From Acidobacteriota bacterium (GTDB taxonomy: Bacteria; Acidobacteriota; Vicinamibacteria; Vicinamibacterales; CAVVIG01): a DNA stretch of 54,330 nt. Below the pieces are notes generated by a model, which made no database searches, was not told where the DNA came from, and saw only the letters and a list, made by a program, of their open reading frames with translations. Below, in pieces: positions 45,971 to 54,330 of this stretch. The stretch spans positions 1 to 54,330 of the forward strand of contig JACPZW010000016.1 in assembly GCA_016195265.1 (NCBI GenBank), in the 5' to 3' direction. The position numbers and the translations under genes are program-made. Positions within the stretch are counted from its first letter, which is position 1. The number at the start of each line of letters is the position of its first letter.

Positions 45971-48970
45971 CTACGGGGTCGCCCGTCGGCGCAGGCTCTC
46001 CAGTTCAGTCTTGAAGTACTGAATCTGCGCCAGCTGATCTGCGGTCGGCCGGCCGGTGGACTGGCTCATGTCGCGGTAGAGACTCGAGAGCCGCGACTGC
46101 AGTTCACGAGCCACCGTGCGGACCTCGGCCGCCGCGCCCGTGGCGCTCAGGCGCTGCATCAGTACGACGACGGCCCGATACGTCTCGCCGGCGGCGACAA
46201 GCGCATCCGTCCACGCCTTGCGGTCCGCTGGCGATACCTGAATCCGGGGATCTTCGAGCACGGTCAGTTTCTGATCCAGCGTGCGGCCGCCCGCAGTCAA
46301 CCTGACCGTGTACTCGCCCGGCAGCACGAATGGGCCGCCCATAGGCAACCGTCCGCCGGATTCTTGATCGGGTGGCGCGTCCGGCAGGGATTCGTAGCGC
46401 AAATCCCACGTCACACGGTGAAGGCCGGGCGTGCCCGAGGCCTGCAGCTTGGCGACCGGCTTGCCGGCCGCGTCGACGATGTTCAGCGCGAAGTTCGCGC
46501 CTGCGTCGCCGGCATGGTAGTAATCGATGATCGCGCCGGCCGGTGGGTTCTCGCCGCGAAACACCATGTCGCCCTGGTGCGCCTTCGGATTGAAGTACCG
46601 GATTTCCTCGGTCGCGCGCGGCGCGAAGAGATGCGCGGCCTCGGCCATCGTCTGCGGCGTCAACTGCTGCAGTGACGAGATCTCATCGAGAATCCAGACG
46701 CCGCGGCCGTGTGTCGCGAGGACGAGGTCGTTGTCGCGCGGGTGGATCACGAGATCGTTGACCGGCACGCGCGGGAGGTTGTTGCGGAACTCGAGCCAGT
46801 GCGCGCCGCCGTCCGCGGAGATGTAGAGCCCGTGCTCGGTGCCCAGATACAGAAGATTCGCGTTCTTCGGGTCCTCGTGGACGGCGTGAATGACGCGATT
46901 GGCCGGCAGGTCGCTCGCGATGGACGTCCACCTGCTGCCGAAATCCGTCGAGCGATAGAGGTAGTTCGCGAAGTCGTTGCTGCGGTGGCCGTCGAACGAG
47001 ACGTAGACGGTGCCGGCGTTGTGGCGTGATGCCTCGATGCCGGAGACCCACATCGCTTCCGGCAATCCCGGAAAGCGCTTCGACAGATTCGCCCAGTGCC
47101 TGCCGTCGTCCTGCGACACCTGCACGTTGCCGTCGTCGGTGCCGGCGTAGAGCAGCCCGCGCTTCAGCGGCGATTCGGCGATCTCCGTGATCGTCGGGTA
47201 GTACGGCGCGCCGTCGTCGAGCGACAAGGTCATCTCGGTCGGGAGCTGACCCATGATCCGCAGCTTGCTCCGATCGACGCCGGTCGTCATATCGCCGAGC
47301 GACGTCCACGTGTCGCCGCGGTCCGTGCTCTTCCAGAGCTGATTCGTGCCGGCGTACAGCGTCTTCGAGTCGTGCGGCGAGAGAATGAACGGCGCGTCCC
47401 AGTTCGCCGGCGGCATCGTATTGCCGAGCTCGGGGACATTGCCCCCGGGCATGCCGGGCTTGCCCCAGGTGGCCCAGTTGCGCCGCTCCTGGAGGAAGCC
47501 GCGCTTCTGGTCGGGACGGATGTTGCGCAGCTCGTTGGTGACCGAATCGTTGCGCAGCAGGCCGAGGTACTGCGACTCGGAGTAGAACGTGCGGTCGTCG
47601 TTCGGATCCGCCAGGCTCTTGAAGCCATCGCCGCCGCAGGTGCGGATCCAATCGTCGTTGGAAATGCCAGAAGAGAAATATGTCGCGCTCGGCCCGCGCC
47701 AGCAGCCGTTGTCCTGCAGCCCGCCGTACACCCAGTACGGCTTTCGCATGTCGACCGCGACGTGGTACCACTGGCTGACCGGCAGCGACGTGACGTAGAT
47801 CCATTTCTGACCCCGGTCGTACGACACGCCGACGCCGCCGTCGTCCGCCTTCAGAATATGTTTCGAATCGCGCGGATCGATCCAGACCATACGATCGTCG
47901 CCGTGCAGTGATTGGCGCGGATGCTCGAACGTCTTCCCGCCATCGTCGGAGTAGCTGTACTCCACGACGTAGATGCGCTGGTCGTCATTCGGATCGACGC
48001 GAATCTGGCTCGAGTAGGTCGGCCGCGGATTCCAGTCGCTCATGAACTTCCATGTCTCGCCCTTATCGTTCGATCAATAGATGCCGGCCTTGCGCTGCTC
48101 GTACGCCGTCGACGCGTTGTAGCGGAGGCCTTGCTCAACCGATGCGTACACGATGCGCGGGTCCTTGCGATAGATCGAGATGCCGATACGCCCCAGCTCG
48201 CCGGACGGCAGACCTGCGGTCAACTTCTTCCAGTGCTCACCGGCGTCGGTTGATTTGTAGAGCGCGTTACCCGGGCCGCCGCCGTGAAACCCGTACGCGC
48301 GACGGCGCCGTTGGTGCGCCGCCGCGTACAGAACGTTCGGGTCCGACGGATCCATTGCGACGTCGCTGACGCCGGTGTCCTCGTCGATCTGCAGCGACGG
48401 TGTCCACGTACGACCGCCGTCGGTGGACTTGAAGAGTCCGCGTTCCTTGTTCGATCCCCAAAGATGCCCGAGCGCCGCGACGTACACGATGTCGGGATTC
48501 GTCGGGTGGAGCACGATGCGGCCGACGTGCTGAGTGTCCCGCAGCCCCATGTTGGTCCACGAACGTCCCGCGTCGATGGATTTGTAGACGCCGTCGCCCC
48601 AGCCGGAGCTCTGACGATTCGTCGCCTCACCCGTCCCGACCCAGACGACGGTTGGATTCGATTGACTGACGGCGACGCACCCGACCGACGCGACCGCTTC
48701 GTTCTGCAGCACGGGATCGAATGTCGTCCCGTTGTCCATCGTCTTCCACACGCCGCCCGTCGCGCTCGCGACGTAATACGTCGACGTGTTGGACTCGACG
48801 ACGGCGATGTCCACGATGCGCCCGGACATTGCGGCGGGACCGATGGTGCGGAACTTCAGCGCGTTCAGCAGGGACGGCGTCAGCGTTGATGCTGGCTGAG
48901 CGAGCGGGATCGTCGTCGAGCCGACAGCGAGAACGAGCAGGATGCCCAGGAAGACGCGCGCTTTACCCAT
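45971..48970 (-). pseudogene. VPS10/sortilin-like propeller protein interrupted by an in-frame TGA
   Basis: One reading frame spans 48970 to 45971 with a signal peptide (ARVFLGILLVLAVGSTTIPL). Many BNR/sortilin-type blades follow (GGVWKTMDNGTTF, SIDAGRSWTNMGLRD, STDRGDTWTSLGD). It is broken by TGA at 48074-48076. Up- and downstream parts read AGIY*SNDKGETWKFMSDWN; Arg (CGA) is expected at the stop, one base different. The C-terminal part alone has an ATG at 48043. It may be a recent nonsense mutation, a sequencing error or read-through. Full-length relatives are about 1000 aa secreted propeller proteins of uncertain role. Confidence 0.8.
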
Positions 48971-49633
48971 ACGCCGGATGTTACCTTCCAAGTCCCCGAG
49001 TTGACGGGAAAGCTGTGCGGGCGGACAAAGTGCCGCGCCCCGGGGGGGCGGCCGATCCGCGGGTACACGGACGCCGCGCGGCGGTTGCCGAGGCGTGAGG
49101 TCTGGCTGGGGCTTGTCCGCGCACTGGCACACGCCCTCGCGCGCGCGTGCGCGGTGGCCGAGCCGGCGCGGCTCGACGTTGGCGCGCTGTTGGAGGCGAG
49201 TGCGCACCGGATTATCCTGGTTTCACCCGCCGCGGGGTCCCGTCCGCTGCGCGAGATGGACCGCGCGCACGCGCGGCGCATCGTCCGGCGCCAAGGTGGC
49301 GACCGCCGTCGCTCCGCGGACGACATCCAGCGCCCGCTGGCGACACGCAAATGCACGAGGATCGACCGCCGCGCATTTGGAGGCGTCGACTCAGCTCATG
49401 TGAGCCATCGCCGACTTGACGGGGTAAATGGGCGCACCCCTGTTTCGCCATCGCCGACTTGACGGGATAGGAGACCCCGGTCCGGCGGCGAGTACGTCTG
49501 CGTGGACAATCGCGTCTGACGTTTCAAATGGAAAAGAACACTTGCGTGAAGTCGACCTGTCTCTGTTGAGCGGGTCGCGCTGATTTTGGGGCTGATGGCA
49601 AGGGCTTGACCCGCAGCTTTCGGCAGTCAAAGG
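48971..49633. other. 663-base gap without a supported gene
   Basis: Open frames here have arginine-rich, shadow-like composition and no domain. It holds two exact copies of GCCATCGCCGACTTGACGGG (49404-49423, 49447-49466). The stretch from 49501 is less GC-rich. It may be decayed gene remnants; I see no RNA gene. Confidence 0.5.
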
Positions 49634-50372
49634 TCACTTCGGCTGGCAGCCGCCCAGCGCGAACGTCAGGGTGACACGCGCCACCGATTCATCCGATCCA
49701 TCCACGACAATCGTGTCCGTCGTAGCGGCGATCACGCCCGGCTGCTTGCATGAGGCGGTCGCGCGAATACGGTAAGTCGCGTCGGGCAGCAGATTCAGTG
49801 TGTACGTGTCGCCCGCCATCTTATGCGCGTAGGGTCCCAGGCTATCAGCCGTCGTTGCGGTGACGAACGCACCGTAAGTATCGGCGACGCGCATTCCGTT
49901 CCAGTTCAACACGATTTTCGTACCCTGTCCGGAACAGCGTTCCGAAAGAGGACGCGACGCGGCGGCCGCGCTTTTCCCGGCGGAGCTGCTCGAGATCCGG
50001 CCCGGCCCCGCGGAACGGAATCATCTGGCGGCCACATCCGCCGACGTACGCGTGCTCGGTGCCGTCGTCGAAGCGGACGGTCTGCGCGAATACCAGGTAT
50101 CGCTTCACGCTTTCGGCGTAACCGGTGGAGCCTTCGATGGGCGGGACCTCGACGATGTCGATCGTGCTGCCCTTAACGCCGGCGAAACCCTCTTCGACGC
50201 GGAAATGGAACGTGCCGTTGCTGATCGATTCGATCGTGCCGAGAAAGATGATCGGCGCGGCCTTCGTGAGCGAGCACGTCGGTTCGTACCCGCCTGCGCA
50301 TTGGGCGAACGCGGCCGGCGCGGAGCCGATGACGGCGAGGGTGGCGAGAACCGCGACGAAGGTGCGACGCAT
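49634..50372 (-). pseudogene. secreted cysteine-containing protein broken by a frameshift
   Basis: The N-terminal part (ATG at 50372) has a signal peptide MRRTFVAVLATLAVIGSAPA, then CAGGYEPTCSLTKAAPIIFLG and the end LEQLRREKRGRR. From about 49960 the continuation is in another frame: SRPLSERCSGQGTKIVLNWN and on to TLNLLPDATYRIRATASC and LTFALGGCQPK. The second part has only a weak GTG at 49912 and no signal peptide. A +1/-1 shift between about 49950 and 49980 would join both into a ~245 aa exported protein. The family is not recognised; the tail resembles carboxypeptidase-regulatory-type beta domains. Confidence 0.65.
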
Positions 50373-50746
50373 GTACCAATTATCGGCGCGAGCTTGAGCG
50401 CCCGCGGCCTGAATGCGACACGCGCACAGCGCCACTGGCACGGCCGAATCGCGGCTTTCAGGCCCGCGATCTGGCCACGCGCGCTCACGAACGCGCATTT
50501 GTTGAGTGTTTTCGCGAAACATCCACACCCCACGGCCCCCGCGCGCACAGTACTTATCACACGAAGCTCACCCTGCCGATCAACGCTGTGAGCACTGCGC
50601 GCGCGGCGAACGCGCTACGCGCACGGGGGCGAACCGGTTGGCCACCCCCCCGGTGGAGGGCAGTTTCAGATCGCCCTGTCTCCTATCCCCATCGCACTTT
50701 CCCCATCCCCGACTTGACCGGTCGGATTTGGCGAAGTACGATGGAA
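50373..50746. other. intergenic region, no gene seen
   Basis: 374 bases with no supported ORF. CCCCGACTTGACCGG (50707-50721) resembles the repeated CGCCGACTTGACGGG at 49404. GTCTCCTATCCC (50679-50690) is the inverse complement of GGGATAGGAGAC at 49464-49475. Confidence 0.5.
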
Positions 50747-50778
50747 TCTCATTCTGAGATTGAGTCTCATTTTAGAGA
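50747..50778. promoter_or_regulatory. two tandem TCTCA/TGAGA palindromes upstream of the iron permease (Fur-like operator)
   Basis: TCTCATTCTGAGA (50747-50759) and TCTCATTTTAGAGA (50765-50778) are offset by 18 bases, on one AT-rich island 13 bases before the FTR1 start. Overlapping TGAGA/TCTCA dyads are the form of Fur-family boxes. With an iron permease downstream, iron-dependent repression is likely. The regulator is not in the window. Confidence 0.6.
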
Positions 50779-50790
50779 TCGGCCGTCTTC

Positions 50791-51630
50791 ATGCTTCAAG
50801 CGCTCGTCATCACGCTTCGGGAAGGGTTCGAAGCGTTCCTCATCGTCGCGATTAGCCTCGCGTACCTCCGCAAGTCAGGCCGCGCGCACCTGACGTCCGC
50901 CGTCCACTGGGGCGTCGGCGCCGCCATCGTCGTCAGCGTGCTCGGCGGCTACCTGCTGCTCAACGCCGCGAACCAGGAATGGCTCGACGGCCCGCTCGCC
51001 ATCGTCGCGGCGGCGTCGGTCACGTGGATGATCGTGCACATGTGGCGGACCGGACGCCGCATGAAGGGCGACATCGAAGGACACCTGCAGCAGTCGAGCG
51101 GACGGCCCGGCGCGGCGGCGTTCACCGGCATCTTCCTCTTCACCTTGCTCATGGTCAGCCGCGAGGGCATGGAAACCGCGCTGCTGCTGATGCAGCTGCG
51201 AACGACCGCCTACCTGGCGCTGGGCGCGGCGCTCGGTGTGGCCGGAGCCGCGACGGTCGCGTGGTTGTGGTCGCGCTACGGCCACAGAATCAACCTCGCG
51301 CTGTTCTTCCAGGCCACGGCGATTTTTCTTTTCGTCTTCGTCGTACAGCTCGTGATCCGCGGCACGCACGAGATGTCCGAGCAGCACTTCCTGCCCTACA
51401 GCGATGCGATTCACACCGGCACCGAGGCCTGGGGGCCGGACAGCGTCTTCGGACACACCCTGACCTACCTGCTCGTGATCCTGCCGGTCGCCTGGGTCCT
51501 GATGAAGTCGGTGATCTCCCGCAAGCCGATCCTCCAGCGCCCCGAAACGCGTTTAGAATCGGGGCGTGCCGGCCAAACCTCCGACCATTGTCGATCTGAC
51601 CTGGATCGACGCGCTGAAGTTCTCCGGTAA
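50791..51630 (+). CDS. FTR1-family iron permease
   Basis: 279 aa, seven predicted helices. It has both REGxE iron-passage motifs, R10-E-G-F-E14 in helix 1 and R124-E-G-M-E128 in helix 4, as in bacterial EfeU and yeast Ftr1p. It would import iron across the cytoplasmic membrane. No partner multicopper oxidase or EfeO/EfeB gene is next to it. The last ~30 residues (after SVISRKPILQRP) overlap the OsmC gene and look non-conserved, so the protein may have a variable tail. Iron control is suggested by the tandem palindromes upstream. Confidence 0.9.
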   Translation: MLQALVITLREGFEAFLIVAISLAYLRKSGRAHLTSAVHWGVGAAIVVSVLGGYLLLNAANQEWLDGPLAIVAAASVTWMIVHMWRTGRRMKGDIEGHLQQSSGRPGAAAFTGIFLFTLLMVSREGMETALLLMQLRTTAYLALGAALGVAGAATVAWLWSRYGHRINLALFFQATAIFLFVFVVQLVIRGTHEMSEQHFLPYSDAIHTGTEAWGPDSVFGHTLTYLLVILPVAWVLMKSVISRKPILQRPETRLESGRAGQTSDHCRSDLDRRAEVLR

Positions 51631-51976
51631 GAGCGACAAGGCGTCGATCACGCTCGACAGCGCAGGTCTCGCTGGACCGAGTCCCGTGCAGGCGCTCGGA
51701 TTCGCGCTCGCGGGCTGCATGACCGTCGACGTGACGCACATCCTCGCCAAAGGCCGACATCCGTTTCGCGCGCTTTCGTCCCGTCTGACCGCCGATCGAT
51801 CCCAGGACGACCCGCATCGCTTCGTCCGTGTCGTCCTGCATCTGGAGATCGAGGGCGACGTGCCGGCCGACGCCGTCGAGCGCGCCCTCGCGCTCTCGCG
51901 CGAGAAGTACTGTTCGGTCTGGCATTCGATGCGGCAGGACATAGAGTTCAAGACAAGCTTCAATGTTCGGGCTTAG
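51566..51976 (+). CDS. OsmC-family peroxiredoxin-like protein
   Basis: 136 aa, GTG start, overlapping the end of the FTR1 gene by 65 bases. OsmC/YhfA fold with both redox cysteines: C51 (ALAGCMTVDV) and C116 (REKYCSVWHSM). Members reduce organic hydroperoxides with dihydrolipoyl proteins. Placement behind an iron permease fits protection from iron-driven oxidants. The N-terminus (MPAKPPTIVDLTWIDALKF) reads as the first strand, so the overlap is real and not an over-extended start. Confidence 0.85.
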   Translation: MPAKPPTIVDLTWIDALKFSGKSDKASITLDSAGLAGPSPVQALGFALAGCMTVDVTHILAKGRHPFRALSSRLTADRSQDDPHRFVRVVLHLEIEGDVPADAVERALALSREKYCSVWHSMRQDIEFKTSFNVRA

Positions 51977-51978
51977 TC

Positions 51979-52065
51979 AATTGCGGAGCGCGGATTGCGG
52001 AGTGCGGATTGAACGAGACCCGCGATCTCGACTCCGCACTCCGCATTCCGCAGTCCGCAATGCCA
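51979..52065. repeat. heptamer dyad (AKTGCGG family) between osmC and the next gene
   Basis: The left arm is ATTGCGG, AGCGCGG, ATTGCGG, AGTGCGG. The complement of the right arm is ATTGCGG, ACTGCGG, AATGCGG, AGTGCGG. The loop is about 25 bases (GAACGAGACCCGCGATCTCG). It begins three bases after the osmC stop. The same unit family is fused to ctaA at 30222. Confidence 0.88.
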
Positions 52066-52081
52066 TGCGCCTGGGTGCTCA

Positions 52082-53161
52082 ATGAGGCGCACGTACATCG
52101 ATTGGGCGCGCGGCATCGCCGTGCTGATGATGATCGAGGCGCACACGCTCGACGCATGGACGCGGGCGTCGGATCGACGCGGTGTGTGGTTCGGCGACGC
52201 GTCGATCCTCGGAGGCTTCGCGGCGCCGATGTTTCTCTGGCTCGCGGGCGTCGGCGTCGCGATGTCGGCGGCGCGCACGTTCGAGCGGACCGGGAGTCGC
52301 GCGCGCGCGGTCGACGCCGTTGCGCGGCGCGGTCTCGAAATATTCATCCTCGCGTTTCTCTTCCGCCTGCAGGCGTTCATCCTCAGTCCAGGCGCGCATC
52401 CCGTTACGTTGTTCCGCGTGGACATCCTCAATGTGATGGGCCCCGCGATCGTCGCGACCGGACTCGTGTGGGCGTGCGGGACGACCTCAACAGCGCGCGT
52501 CCTCGCGTTCAGCGCGCTCGCGACGCTCGTCGCGATGATCACGCCGGTCGTACGACAAGCAACCGCCGTCGACGTGCTGCCGGTGTGGATGCAGTGGTAC
52601 CTGCGTCCCTCCGGCGACCACACGACGTTCACCGGCCTTCCGTGGGCCGGCTTCGTGTTCGCGGGCGGTGCCGTCGGCGTGTTGATTGCGGAAGCGCGGG
52701 ACGATCGTCTCGAGCGTCGGCTGCAGATCATCCTGGGGTCGACCGGCGCCGCGCTCATCGCGCTCGGCTTCTACATGGCCGCGCAGCCGTCCATCTATCG
52801 CGCGTCGTCGTTCTGGACGAGCTCTCCGACCTGGTTCTGCATCCGCACGGGCATTCTGATGGTAGCGCTGGCGGGCATGTACGTCCTCGAGACGCTGCTG
52901 GCGCGCGCGGGCGTGATTCTCGGGCCGCTCGCGCGGATAGGGCAGAGCTCGCTCTTCGTCTACTGGATTCACGTCGAGCTGGTGTACGGCTACGCGAGCT
53001 GGTGGTGGCGCCGGCGCCTGCCGCTCTGGGGCACGGCGCTCGCGTACGCGGCGTTTTGCGTGGTGATTTACGCGGCCGTCCTGCTGCGCGACCGCATCGT
53101 CGAGGCGCGCCGGACCCGCGCCCAGCGCACCGGGCCCGCCCGACAAATCGTGACCGCCTGA
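52082..53161 (+). CDS. DUF1624 / heparan-alpha-glucosaminide acetyltransferase-like membrane protein
   Basis: 359 aa, about nine to ten hydrophobic helices. The start RRTYIDWARGIAVLMMIEAH and the later GFAAPMFLWLAGVGVAMS are typical of the DUF1624/HGSNAT-like family, where the first His takes part in acyl transfer from acetyl-CoA across the membrane. The end of the helix series reads LFVYWIHVELVYGYASWWW. The acceptor is unknown. Start at 52082, directly after the heptamer dyad; no good ribosome site is visible. Confidence 0.78.
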   Translation: MRRTYIDWARGIAVLMMIEAHTLDAWTRASDRRGVWFGDASILGGFAAPMFLWLAGVGVAMSAARTFERTGSRARAVDAVARRGLEIFILAFLFRLQAFILSPGAHPVTLFRVDILNVMGPAIVATGLVWACGTTSTARVLAFSALATLVAMITPVVRQATAVDVLPVWMQWYLRPSGDHTTFTGLPWAGFVFAGGAVGVLIAEARDDRLERRLQIILGSTGAALIALGFYMAAQPSIYRASSFWTSSPTWFCIRTGILMVALAGMYVLETLLARAGVILGPLARIGQSSLFVYWIHVELVYGYASWWWRRRLPLWGTALAYAAFCVVIYAAVLLRDRIVEARRTRAQRTGPARQIVTA

Positions 53162-53201
53162 CGGCGCCGACAGGCGTAGAATCATGTCGAAGGAGAACAC
53201 C

Positions 53202-54330
53202 ATGAATCGTCGCGAATTCGCCCGGCTTCTGGCCATCGGCGGCGCCGTTCCGTTCATCACGCCGGAAGTGACCTGGGCGAAGACGGCCAAGCTGCCGCCG
53301 ACGCCGCCCGCCTCGCCGGACGAGAAGTTCTGGCTGAGCGTGCGCGACCAGTTCGTGATGCCGAAAGAGCTGACGATGCTCAACGCGGCGAACCTCTGTC
53401 CTTCGTCTGGCCCCGTCCTCGAGACGATGTACCGGATGACGAAAGACATGGATCAGGATCCGTCGGCGGACAACCGCGTCAAGCTGGGCGACGGCCGCGA
53501 GAACACGCGCAAGCTGCTCGCCGAGTTCCTGCGCGTCACACCCGAAGAGATCGTCATCACGCGCAACACCAGCGAGTCGAACAATCTCGTCTCGACGGGT
53601 ATCGATCTCAAGCCCGGCGACGAAGTGCTGCTGACGGCGGACAACCATCCGAGCAATCACACGGCGTGGCAGGAGAAGGCGAAGCGCTTCGGGTTCACCG
53701 TCAAGGACGTGCCGACGCCGAATCCGCATCCGGGCTTCGAGCACTACGTCGACGCGTTCGCCAGGGCGATCACGCCGCGGACGAAGGTGATCTCGTTCAC
53801 GCACCAGACGAGCACCGTCGGCGATCTCTTCCCCGCCAAAGAGATCTGCCGGTTGGCGCGGGAGCGCGGCATCTTGTCGCTCGTCGACGGCGCGCAATCA
53901 TTCGGGCTGATGGATGTCGACCTGAGCGACATCCAGCCGGATTTCTACAGCGGCAGCGCGCACAAGTGGGCGTGCGGGCCGAAAGAGAACGGCGTGCTCT
54001 ACATCAACAAGAGCGCGCAGACGAAGATCTGGGCGAGCATCTTCAGCGCGTACCCGGGCCGGGTGGGCGTGTCGCGGACGTTCGAGGGGTTCGGGCAGCG
54101 CGACGAGCCGGCGATGATGGCGTTCGGCGAGGCGCTGACGTTCCAGACGAAGATCGGCCGCGCGCAGATTGAAAAGCGCTCGCGGGAGCTGACGCAGAAC
54201 CTGCTGGCCGGGCTGCGGAAGATCGACGGGCTGAAGATCTGGACGAGCCCGGATCCGTCGCGCACGGTCGCGGTCGTCTCGTTCCTGCCGGGGGGCCTCG
54301 ACATCCGCAAGCTGTCGACCGCGCTCTACC
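53202..54330 (+). CDS. Tat-exported class V aminotransferase (runs off the window)
   Basis: 376 residues are visible and the gene continues past the edge. AAGGAG lies six bases before the ATG at 53202. A twin-arginine signal (NRREFARLLAIGGAVPF) precedes a class V PLP fold: TRNTSESNN, HQTSTVGDLFP, D229-A-Q and the PLP lysine K255 in GSAHKWACGPKENG. Homologues are annotated as isopenicillin N epimerase-like or cysteine desulfurase-like enzymes; a Tat leader means the folded holo-enzyme would work in the periplasm. The substrate is unknown. An ATG six codons upstream (53184) would bury the ribosome site. Confidence 0.88.
   Translation, partial: MNRREFARLLAIGGAVPFITPEVTWAKTAKLPPTPPASPDEKFWLSVRDQFVMPKELTMLNAANLCPSSGPVLETMYRMTKDMDQDPSADNRVKLGDGRENTRKLLAEFLRVTPEEIVITRNTSESNNLVSTGIDLKPGDEVLLTADNHPSNHTAWQEKAKRFGFTVKDVPTPNPHPGFEHYVDAFARAITPRTKVISFTHQTSTVGDLFPAKEICRLARERGILSLVDGAQSFGLMDVDLSDIQPDFYSGSAHKWACGPKENGVLYINKSAQTKIWASIFSAYPGRVGVSRTFEGFGQRDEPAMMAFGEALTFQTKIGRAQIEKRSRELTQNLLAGLRKIDGLKIWTSPDPSRTVAVVSFLPGGLDIRKLSTALY

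Noticed and set aside
48074..48076. Selenocysteine or programmed recoding at the in-frame TGA
   Set aside because: The surrounding propeller sequence expects Arg (CGA), there is no redox context, and I see no convincing SECIS-like hairpin after it. Nonsense mutation or sequence error is simpler.
49001..49462. 154-codon plus-strand ORF in the gene-poor gap
   Set aside because: It has an Arg/Ala-rich shadow-type composition, no ribosome site and no domain. It may be remnant sequence.

Overview
This is a GC-rich (roughly two-thirds G+C), densely coding chromosomal window. The gene families point to Acidobacteriota, most likely a Vicinamibacteria-type soil lineage. The evidence is the abundance of 'VWFA-related' secreted proteins, sulfatase-like enzymes fused to TPR repeats, an Oar-like TonB-dependent receptor with an N-terminal carboxypeptidase-regulatory domain, a DUF5916 outer-membrane protein and multihaem cytochromes. 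That placement is inferred from family content. There is no rRNA, CRISPR array or prophage, and only one tRNA.

Layout. 0.1-5.2 kb: a sulfatase/TPR gene diverges from a DUF4097-like secreted protein and an octahaem cytochrome carrying HEAT and TPR repeats. 5.2-11.4 kb: a VWA-like secreted protein, a large TonB-dependent receptor with a strong terminator, and a GT39-like glycosyltransferase fused to TPRs. 11.5-24.7 kb: one long minus-strand gene train, read from 24.7 down to 11.5 kb: TPR/carboxypeptidase-regulatory protein, sulfatase-TPR, sulfatase-TPR, VWFA-TPR, sulfatase-TPR, PD40-like protein, VWFA-TPR. Gaps are short or overlapping (ATGA). 24.8-28.7 kb: a beta-lactamase-fold/NamZ fusion for muropeptide turnover, a VapBC pair and an ICMT-like methyltransferase. 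28.7-33.5 kb: DUF420, ctaB, ctaA, a cupredoxin-like lipoprotein and an M23 peptidase. 33.6-37.9 kb: tRNA-Glu(CTC), a DUF5916 protein and two small secreted or anchored proteins. 38.0-42.0 kb: an aa3-type oxidase operon (ctaD, ctaE, subunit IV, two small membrane proteins, ctaC). 42.1-44.8 kb: an ornithine-cyclodeaminase-family gene, a proline-racemase-family gene and a frataxin (cyaY). 45-50.4 kb: a VWFA protein and two broken genes (a VPS10/sortilin-like propeller with an in-frame TGA, and a frameshifted secreted protein). 50.7-54.3 kb: an FTR1 iron permease with iterated operator-like palindromes, OsmC, a DUF1624 acyltransferase-like protein and a Tat-exported class V aminotransferase running off the end.

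The genes fit an aerobic, respiratory, polymer- and cell-wall-recycling Gram-negative. The terminal oxidase and its haem-A and copper supply lie together. Many products are exported: signal peptides, lipobox, Tat signal, membrane anchors.

The most striking feature is not a gene. At least five kinds of short, structured repeat lie between genes, at their stop codons, and in-frame inside them: (i) period-7 arrays, several of which run into a complementary array and can fold into long hairpins; (ii) GTAG...CTAC-bounded double hairpins of the REPIN type; (iii) GTCCGGC-type hairpins that encode an RLQPD peptide; (iv) period-9 G-rich arrays encoding collagen-like Gly-x-y triplets; (v) period-9 inverted repeats at the N-termini of two sulfatases. 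Seven genes have their stop codon inside such a repeat. I see no gene in the window that would move these repeats.
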